Shown: positions 59,319 through 64,000 of the stretch, in pieces
Numbering within the stretch: position 1 is the stretch's first letter
Layout of the letters: each line of letters begins with the position of its first letter
Source of the DNA: Halomonas sp. GT
GTDB taxonomy: Bacteria > Pseudomonadota > Gammaproteobacteria > Pseudomonadales > Halomonadaceae
Length of the DNA: 64,000 nt
Assembly (NCBI RefSeq): GCF_002082565.1
Contig: NZ_CP020562.1
Coordinates: forward strand, 992,001 to 1,056,000
Direction: 5' to 3'
Translations under genes and position numbers: made by a program
The notes under the pieces: model-generated
What the model was told of the DNA's origin: nothing
The model's input: the letters and a program-made list of their open reading frames with translations, nothing else
Database searches by the model: none

Positions 59319-60326
59319 ATGGCTTATCGGGTAAACGGCACGATGAAAGATGGGAAGTTAGTTTTAGAGCCTTCCCAGCTTCTACCGCCTTCTGAAAGAG
59401 TAGCAAGCTTGGCGCGTAAGCCCAATGAGACTGAGCTAATCCCGCTTTCAACTCCCTTTTGGGAAATGGATTTTTTTAAGGGGGTTTTTAATCGAAAGTA
59501 CGAAGAAGCCCATTACTTGGAAAAGGCCTTGGTTAGTCAACATGTTTCTTTTTTGATGAAGAGCCACGCCTTGGCTCCTTATGCCACCAGTATTTCGGCA
59601 GGGCTAAGCTCGCCTGACTTCTTAACTGATCATATGAAGCTTCCTGATTGGGCTGAGCGATCAGCTAGCATTGCCAGTGAATATCAAGACCCTCTGGAGG
59701 CCGCTCGTAAAGCTGCATTGGGAGATAGTTCATATTACTTGGATCAGCATTTGGCTTCTTCTAACTTAGCGGGGCAAGTAGCAAATGGCTTTTCGAGCAG
59801 CACCATTGAAAGTTTTACCCGAGATTTAACAAGCTCCGAGGCTGCATATAAAGCCGCTACGGGTACCAGCTTAAGCTCTGCTAGCGAAGCTGTGGCGGGA
59901 CTAACGAAGAACTATACTTCACTACTTGACGATGACGTACGTGAATCTCTGAAAGGCCATCATGCTTCTATTCGAGATGCTATAGCGCCTCAGTATGCCG
60001 ATATTCCAGAGTCAGAGAGTAGGTTACCTTCAGTAGATATTGCTCCCTTTAAATATATTGATGAGCAAAACGCACGACTCAGGAAAGAGCAAAATGAACG
60101 TGACGAGTGGTTAAAGAAACAAGCCGAAAATAGTGATAAGCAGTTGCACATCCTAGCGGCCCAGGTGGAAGAGGGAAAGCGTTCACAGTCAGCACAGAGT
60201 CGAAGTAACGTCTTTGCACTGCTGCTTGCGGGAGCTGCTTTATTAGTCTCAATCCTGACTGGATTTTGGGACGCGGAGGAGCTGCGGGCGATGGTAATGG
60301 GTGTTTTTGAAGATCGTTCTGAGTGA
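59319..60326 (+). CDS. Unrecognised 335-aa protein with C-terminal membrane anchor
   Basis: Start ATG of MAYRVNGTMKDGKLVLEPSQLLPP with GGGGG upstream. The long N-terminal part is helical and Ser/Ala-rich; a charged coiled coil (YIDEQNARLRKEQNERDEWLKKQAENSDKQLHILAAQVEEGKRSQ, about 240-285) precedes one C-terminal hydrophobic helix (FALLLAGAALLVSILTGFW) and a short acidic tail. Tail-anchored proteins of this shape occur in phage exclusion and abortive-infection modules, but no homology is claimed. Confidence 0.7.
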   Translation: MAYRVNGTMKDGKLVLEPSQLLPPSERVASLARKPNETELIPLSTPFWEMDFFKGVFNRKYEEAHYLEKALVSQHVSFLMKSHALAPYATSISAGLSSPDFLTDHMKLPDWAERSASIASEYQDPLEAARKAALGDSSYYLDQHLASSNLAGQVANGFSSSTIESFTRDLTSSEAAYKAATGTSLSSASEAVAGLTKNYTSLLDDDVRESLKGHHASIRDAIAPQYADIPESESRLPSVDIAPFKYIDEQNARLRKEQNERDEWLKKQAENSDKQLHILAAQVEEGKRSQSAQSRSNVFALLLAGAALLVSILTGFWDAEELRAMVMGVFEDRSE

Positions 60327-60388
60327 GGGCTGATTGTTGTTGCTAACTCAATAAGCAATTCCCCCAGCATAGCCGGGGGAATTAAAGC

Positions 60389-60820
60389 CTAATTCAGCTC
60401 GACACCTTCGAGCGCCACTAACCACTCAGACGCCTTTGCTAATGCATTTTTCTGGCCTTTGCTGAAACGATTTGGCTTAGTTCCTTTGTTCCAAACCTCA
60501 CCATGATAAGGGTTAGCAGCTATCGGGTCATAACCAATTATTAGGCCTGCACCGCGAGCAGCAACTGATTTAAAAACCACGGAGCCAGTGAATACAGGAG
60601 TGGTCACAAATTCCTTAACATCCGTTTCATCAGCTTCCATGAGCCTGGGAATATCAACAGACATGCCATCGTTAGGGCCTGATGATGCTGAAAAAAGCTT
60701 CGACGATACACGTTCTCTTTTCAGGTTCTCATCAAAAATCACATGCTGCTCGCGGCATACTCTTCTAATGATGTCATCTTCATTTGCAATCTGTGCCTCA
60801 TCATAAGGTTGTACTGACAT
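60389..60820 (-). CDS. TIGR04255-operon small protein 2, 143 aa
   Basis: Soluble protein of a common but uncharacterised family: EDDIIRRVCREQHVIFDENLKRERVSSKLFSASSGPNDGMSVDIPRLM then VFKSVAARGAGLIIGYDPIAANPYHGEVWNKGTK. The pattern I-RV-----v-DEN---R-SS--F and the NPxHxEV motif recur in proteins sporadically found in many bacteria. Third gene of the trio, 18 bp after the second. AGGAGAG upstream. Confidence 0.78.
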   Translation of the reverse strand: MSVQPYDEAQIANEDDIIRRVCREQHVIFDENLKRERVSSKLFSASSGPNDGMSVDIPRLMEADETDVKEFVTTPVFTGSVVFKSVAARGAGLIIGYDPIAANPYHGEVWNKGTKPNRFSKGQKNALAKASEWLVALEGVELN

Positions 60821-60838
60821 AACAGAGCTTGCTCTCCT

Positions 60839-61336
60839 CTATGCCAATTCGTTGGCATCTGCTAGAGAGCGTATCCAATCAACTACTCCTGCGAAGTCGT
60901 TTTGGATCTCCAATAAGTCTTCTTCATCAGTCAGAATGTTGTAACGAGTGGCTACCACATTTTGAGGACCTAATACATCGAGCTCAACATCATAATTGTT
61001 GCGGTGCCACTCTACCTGTAAGCTGCCATCACTACCTGGTACAAGGTAAGGTGCGGGCACACCATCTTGGCATAAACGCTCTAACATGTTGATAACAAAG
61101 TGAGCTGTTTGGCAAGACACTGGCCGACCGTTGTACCCATCCCAACCAACGGACAGAGATGTAAGTTCATCAAGCCTTTCTCTTAGAGCTATGCTCCAAT
61201 CAGACTGATAACCGTGGACATTCAATCTGAAAGCTGAAAAAGCACTATGCGCAGCAGAAATATCCCGTGACCGACGTTCAGGGGTAGTTTTATAAGCCCT
61301 GTAAGGTGACTCTTTTCTGATAGCTTCAGCAATCAT
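60839..61336 (-). CDS. TIGR04255-operon small protein 1, 165 aa (GWDGYNG motif)
   Basis: Soluble protein with LTSLSVGWDGYNGRPVSCQTAHFVINMLERLC and PYLVPGSDGSLQVEWHRNNYDVELDVLGPQ, a layout seen in a widespread uncharacterised family (L-xGWDGY-xAxP ... DGxxxxEW). The ATG overlaps the TGA of the TIGR04255 gene (ATGA) with GGGGAG 7 bases upstream; the longer frame starting with TTG is less likely. Confidence 0.8.
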   Translation of the reverse strand: MIAEAIRKESPYRAYKTTPERRSRDISAAHSAFSAFRLNVHGYQSDWSIALRERLDELTSLSVGWDGYNGRPVSCQTAHFVINMLERLCQDGVPAPYLVPGSDGSLQVEWHRNNYDVELDVLGPQNVVATRYNILTDEEDLLEIQNDFAGVVDWIRSLADANELA

Positions 61337-62139
61337 AGTATTTCTCCCCAAACCTTATGTGCTTCCTTGGTAGTCATTTCGCTAAAGCGATTGACAATTT
61401 TTTCTCTTCCCTGCCGGATAAAATTCATTGCATATGCAACACTGTTTCCGGCTGGTTGACCTCTATACGTTAAGATTAGCCTTACAGCTTTCACCTTTCC
61501 GTTTTTTGTCACTACGGGCTGCAACTCATGGAAAAGACGTGCAACTGGTTTTTTGTTAATGTCATTGACTACCTCGGTGAAATTAATGTTCATGCTTTCT
61601 ACATTAATTCCTGAAAAATCAAGTGTTTTTATCCAGCTATTTATTTTTGAATAGTCTTCAGCCTGAATAAAATTAATATAAGATACTTCTGCTTGATTTA
61701 TGTCGAGTGCGTTTTTCTGTCCATTGAACGAAAGTGCTTCAAGCTTTAGTAAATTGCTTTCAAAATTTTCAGATACACCCTCGAAGCGTGGGTATTGATT
61801 ACCGTTAGCCTGTTTTCTCCAGTTCAAAAGAAAGCGATCTTCTTGGAACTGGATTAGATGGTTCTGATCCTGTGATATGAACCAAAGCCTAGGATTTAAT
61901 TGGGAAGGGCCAAATCTAAACTGAACGCTTTGCTGAGGCCCCATGCCCCCGAATGTTTCAAAAGTTGGCTCAATAGGAGGATGCTCTTGGATAAGAGGAA
62001 AGTCATCCTTGTATAAGCCCCATACATCTTTTGCCAGCACCGATGAGTAGCCAGGAAGAGCTGAAAACTGAACACCAATAACCACTTCATCTAACGGTGG
62101 GTTAGAGAATTCTGGCAGATTTTTTGGCCTATCTTTCAA
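61333..62139 (-). CDS. TIGR04255-family protein, 268 aa
   Basis: Begins LPEFSNPPLDEVVIGVQFSALPGYSSVLAKDVWGLYKDDFPLIQEHPPIEPTFE, the signature of the TIGR04255 family (sporadic, function unknown). The middle has RLWFISQDQNHLIQFQEDRFLLNWRK; the C-terminal part is alpha/beta. TTG start with GAGG/GGAG about 8 bases upstream. First gene of a coupled three-gene operon on the minus strand. Confidence 0.85.
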   Translation of the reverse strand: MKDRPKNLPEFSNPPLDEVVIGVQFSALPGYSSVLAKDVWGLYKDDFPLIQEHPPIEPTFETFGGMGPQQSVQFRFGPSQLNPRLWFISQDQNHLIQFQEDRFLLNWRKQANGNQYPRFEGVSENFESNLLKLEALSFNGQKNALDINQAEVSYINFIQAEDYSKINSWIKTLDFSGINVESMNINFTEVVNDINKKPVARLFHELQPVVTKNGKVKAVRLILTYRGQPAGNSVAYAMNFIRQGREKIVNRFSEMTTKEAHKVWGEIL

Positions 62140-62371
62140 GTAATCGCTCCTCTAATTATTAGGCTTCTCTTGCCACACAAAGCCCAGCTTCTCATCCATG
62201 ACGGCTCATTTCTCGCTACCAGCCATGCGAAAACCGCCTCTACGGTTTCGTGGGCGGTGTTTTCTGCTCAAACAGCCTAATAGAGCAGCCAATACAATTT
62301 TTCATTGGGTTCATTCTTGCAGGATGGTGCGGATATGACAAGGTGTATAAACATTCAGACGGAACCAGTGC
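62140..62371. other. Upstream region of the TIGR04255 operon
   Basis: No gene seen. On the minus strand a hairpin ACCGCC / GGCGGT with TTTTC (around 62224-62255) resembles a terminator that would stop transcripts entering from the right. An AT-rich stretch at 62285-62320 may be the promoter. Confidence 0.4.
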
Positions 62372-62510
62372 CTAACTTTTGTTGCGAATTTCTAGTTGCA
62401 AGGCGGTGGTGTCGGTGAGGTTGTGGGTTACCTCGGTGATGATCCATGGGGTGGCGTCGATTTGGGGCTCGCCGCTCAATACTTTGAGGGTGTGGATACC
62501 AGGATAGTCG
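62372..62510 (-). pseudogene. Fragment of a second late-control gene D
   Basis: The minus-strand frame ends GEPQIDATPWIITEVTHNL then TTALQLEIRNKS and stop. This matches the end of gene D at the window edge (PQIDATAWIITEVTHNL, TTALQLETRSEQ) but is clearly diverged. Only about 45 codons remain, so it is a remnant, from another P2-like phage or an old duplication. Confidence 0.85.
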
Positions 62511-62548
62511 TAACCAGTGTCAACGCTAACTCAGGCTTTGCCTGACTT

Positions 62549-62568
62549 CGCGATGCTGGGCGGTGTAG
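62549..62568. repeat. 20-bp copy of the 3' end of the UmuD-like gene
   Basis: CGCGATGCTGGGCGGTGTAG is identical to 58836-58855, the last codons and stop of the UmuD-like gene. It directly precedes the 22-23-bp repeat array, marking a recombination or insertion junction. Confidence 0.75.
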
Positions 62569-62671
62569 ATGATGGCTTACACGCTTGTCAGCAATTTCTT
62601 ACACGTTACCCGCCAATTTCCTACACGCGTTAGTGGCAATGGCTTACATGGTTTGGCGGTAATAGCTTACA
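62569..62671 (-). repeat. Degenerate 22-23-bp tandem repeats, IS21-like transposon end remnant
   Basis: Read on the minus strand, units begin at 62671, 62648, 62625 and 62603, each starting TGTAAG or TGTAGG followed by a block like CTATTACCGCC, CCATTGCCACT, AAATTGGCGGG or AAATTGCTGAC, plus a partial fifth unit starting at 62581. Arrays of TGT-starting repeats like this are typical transposase-binding ends of IS21-family elements. No transposase gene is near. Confidence 0.6.
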
Positions 62672-62762
62672 TCGCTGCTGCTTTATTTCTGAGACCATGA
62701 CACTGTCGCCTTGTAGCACGCGTGGTGGTTTCCGCTTCGCCAGAAGATTGCGACAGCAGTAG

Positions 62763-62792
62763 CCCCCGGCCATTGGATGGCCGGGGGTTTTT
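62763..62792 (+). terminator. Strong Rho-independent terminator near hicB
   Basis: Stem CCCCCGGCCAT / ATGGCCGGGGG with a 3-nt loop followed by TTTTTGTTG on the plus strand, just past the 3' end of hicB. Confidence 0.85.
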
Positions 62793-62803
62793 GTTGTGCG
62801 TGG

Positions 62804-63223
62804 TTATGCGCTTTTACGTGCTTTGGCCAGTTCTGCCATGGCAACCCGCGAGAGGAATCCGCTACGCGTTTTATCCCCTGGGTGGCTGGCCACAAAGTCG
62901 TCAATCTGTTTCACCAGTAGGTCTGGCAACGTGACGTTGATTTTGTGGCTTTTGCCCAGGTAGGGGGTTAGGTCAATATCGATCACGGCCCAGATCCAGC
63001 CTTCAAAATCGGGGTTATCCATGTGGTGTTCGATAGACGTTGCTTCAGGAATCGGGTCGCCGTAGTCCACGGCGACTTCTAGCCAGCCTTCAATGGCTTC
63101 CTTGGCGTTGACCATCGCTTCTTCAAAGGTATCGCCTGCTGAATGGCAGCCGGGCAAATCAGGCACCGCCACGCCGTAGGCGTGTTGTTCGTCGCCGCGT
63201 TCAATTGCAATGGGAAACAACAT
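62804..63223 (-). CDS. hicB: HicB-family antitoxin
   Basis: A 139-aa antitoxin and autorepressor. N-terminal HicB fold (MLFPIAIERGDEQHAYGVAVPDLPGCHSAGDTFEEAMVNAKEAIEGWL) occludes HicA; C-terminal ribbon-helix-helix (KINVTLPDLLVKQIDDFVASHPGDKTRSGFLSRVAMAELAKA) binds the operator. Follows hicA by 42 bp on the same strand. Confidence 0.93.
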   Translation of the reverse strand: MLFPIAIERGDEQHAYGVAVPDLPGCHSAGDTFEEAMVNAKEAIEGWLEVAVDYGDPIPEATSIEHHMDNPDFEGWIWAVIDIDLTPYLGKSHKINVTLPDLLVKQIDDFVASHPGDKTRSGFLSRVAMAELAKARKSA

Positions 63224-63265
63224 GCGTTGATCTCCTGTTGTGGTGCGGGGCAGCAGTGGCCAGCC

Positions 63266-63448
63266 TCATAAGAGGCCGGCGCTTTTTCTGATTCCCTTTA
63301 CTAGCCCTGTTTTCAAATCCTTTTTGGGATGTGGCACGGTCACTGTGCCTGGCTTAGTAGGGTGCCTGAAATGGTGGTGGCTGCCTTTGACTCTCACTAA
63401 CTCCCAGCCATCCGCTTCCAGTTCCTTGATCAGTGCTCTGCTATTCAC
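63266..63448 (-). CDS. hicA: HicA-family mRNA interferase toxin
   Basis: A 60-aa double-stranded-RNA-binding-fold toxin that degrades mRNA. NSRALIKELEADGWELVRVKGSHHHFRHPTKPGTVTVPHPKKDLKTGLVKGI is the full HicA pattern; catalytic His is in KGSHHHF. The start is a GTG placed where HicA proteins begin; AGGGG lies about 8 bases before it. The frame extends far upstream without stops, which is not coding. Promoter and operator lie directly upstream. Confidence 0.9.
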   Translation of the reverse strand: MNSRALIKELEADGWELVRVKGSHHHFRHPTKPGTVTVPHPKKDLKTGLVKGIRKSAGLL

Positions 63449-63474
63449 CTCCTGCCCCTGTGTTTTTGAATGTA

Positions 63475-63508
63475 GGGTTACTATAACCCCGCATTTTGTG
63501 GCGGTCAA
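63475..63508 (-). promoter_or_regulatory. hicAB promoter with palindromic operator over the -10
   Basis: Minus-strand TTGACC (63503-63508), 17-bp spacer, TATAGT (63480-63485). The palindrome GGGTTA-CTA-TAACCC (63475-63489) covers the -10 box, and further TAACCC copies lie at 63515-63530. This is the expected layout for HicB or HicAB autoregulation. Confidence 0.8.
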
Positions 63509-63534
63509 ATTAAATAACCCCAATAACCCTGTTT

Positions 63535-64000
63535 CTATTGTTCTGAGCGGGTTTCGAGCTGCAACGCAGTGGTATAACTGGATTCGGTGAGGTTGTGGGT
63601 GACTTCTGTGATGATCCAGGCGGTGGCGTCGATTTGGGGTTTCCAGCCAATGCATTGGGCGGGCGTTTCGGGGAAGACGTTGGGGTCGCCTACCGCCTGG
63701 GTAATGCTGAAAAAGGCGACGCCGCGTTGCAGGCGTTGCCATTCTGCTTGGGCGGCTTCCAGCGCTTCGGTTTCGCTGGCGTAGGTGTGGCGTAGCTGCT
63801 GGGTGTTGTCGGGCTCGCCGACGGTGACCGTGAGGCGTTCAGCTTGGTCTTTTTCATACCATAGGGCGGTGACGCCGGTGTAGGCGTCGCGCTCGGCAAC
63901 TAAGTATCGGTGTTGGTCACCGGTTTCGCGCCGTAGCTGGATGGGTGGGATTTCTAGCCCGCTGGCGGTGGTGGCTTGGCCCATGGGGACGAAGATCAGG
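63535..64000 (-). CDS. D: Phage late-control protein D (gpD), C-terminal part, cut by window edge
   Basis: Tail-spike-hub/late-control protein of P2-like phages. The frame is open to base 64000, with about 154 codons visible. MGQATTASGLEIPPIQLRRETGDQHRYLVAERDAYTGVTALWYEKDQAERLTVTVGEPDNTQQLRHTY, QAEWQRLQRGVAFFSI, GDPNVFPETPAQCIGWKPQIDATAWIITEVTHNL are the gpD C-terminal pattern. The rest of the tail operon should lie to the right, transcribed leftward. Confidence 0.9.
   Translation of the reverse strand, partial: LIFVPMGQATTASGLEIPPIQLRRETGDQHRYLVAERDAYTGVTALWYEKDQAERLTVTVGEPDNTQQLRHTYASETEALEAAQAEWQRLQRGVAFFSITQAVGDPNVFPETPAQCIGWKPQIDATAWIITEVTHNLTESSYTTALQLETRSEQ

Larger units (their letters stand above)
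47425..64000. mobile_element. P2-like prophage inserted at the 5' end of dusA (right end outside window)
   Basis: From the integrase at the dusA 5' end to the late gene D at the window edge, the content is phage: integrase, P2-type gpA, Ogr/Delta-like zinc finger, TraR/DksA zinc finger, S24 repressor and gpD. Many small genes with 4-bp overlaps are typical. Cargo genes occupy 48.6-49.8 and 56.5-63.5 kb. The left boundary lies close to 47,400-47,470; the right attachment site is outside the window. Confidence 0.88.

Noticed and set aside
62569..62671. CRISPR array from the 22-23-bp repeats
   Set aside because: Units are degenerate and contiguous with no unique spacers; no cas genes nearby.
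63266..63742. 158-aa minus-strand protein covering hicA
   Set aside because: Only the last 60 codons are HicA; the upstream part crosses the hicAB promoter and runs antiparallel in frame to gpD coding sequence.

Overview
The window reads as chromosome of a halophilic or marine gammaproteobacterium, most likely Halomonas/Vreelandella. The reasons are moderate G+C, PomAB-type motor genes, a gluconate TRAP operon, a Rhodobacter-style smoE-F-G-K-S/mtlK/xylB polyol operon and the general protein flavour. This assignment is inference from gene content; no rRNA or tRNA gene is visible.

Bases 1 to about 47,420 are ordinary chromosome. In order they hold: a partial TonB receptor; stress and redox genes (yghU, ohr/ohrR, osmC); a gluconate module (TRAP transporter, gluconokinase, LacI-type GntR) with a perfect GntR operator; MOSC and EamA genes; pomAB; a PRC-barrel protein and an L,D-transpeptidase; a four-gene minus-strand operon nudL, 2OG-Fe(II) oxygenase, histidine kinase, response regulator; a SorC-type regulator followed by a sorbitol/mannitol ABC transport and catabolism operon; a tolC-acrA-acrB efflux operon; oleate hydratase; a membrane protein; an alpha/beta hydrolase; a TetR/AcrR regulator; an aspartoacylase-family gene followed by seven perfect 13-bp tandem repeats; catalase; and dusA. 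The tolC promoter and the tetR upstream region share an AcrR-like operator, which ties the two loci together although they lie 10 kb apart.

From about 47.43 kb to the right edge the window is a P2-like prophage inserted at the 5' end of dusA. The integrase is on the plus strand. Next to it is a minus-strand pair, a Nudix hydrolase and an SRA-like/HNH endonuclease. A long minus-strand early operon follows (PrtN-like, TraR/DksA zinc finger, gpA replication endonuclease, Ogr/Delta-like and small genes), then a plus-strand S24-type repressor. An operator palindrome lies exactly between the -35 and -10 of the early promoter. The prophage continues past the right edge with the late-control gene D.

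Between repressor and gene D lies about 7 kb of cargo: an AT-rich block (196-aa orphan, a small membrane protein with a QAGRD motif, an LPO_1073/Vpar_1526-like protein); a LexA-box-controlled UmuD-like protein that lacks the usual catalytic Ser, plus decayed relatives; a 44-aa basic protein under a palindromic promoter; a tail-anchored 339-aa-class protein; a translationally coupled TIGR04255 three-gene operon; an array of degenerate 22-23-bp repeats resembling an IS21-type end; a second, fragmentary gene D; and a HicAB toxin-antitoxin pair. The TIGR04255 trio, the Nudix/SRA-HNH pair and the AT-rich block are the best candidates for undescribed, possibly defensive, systems.
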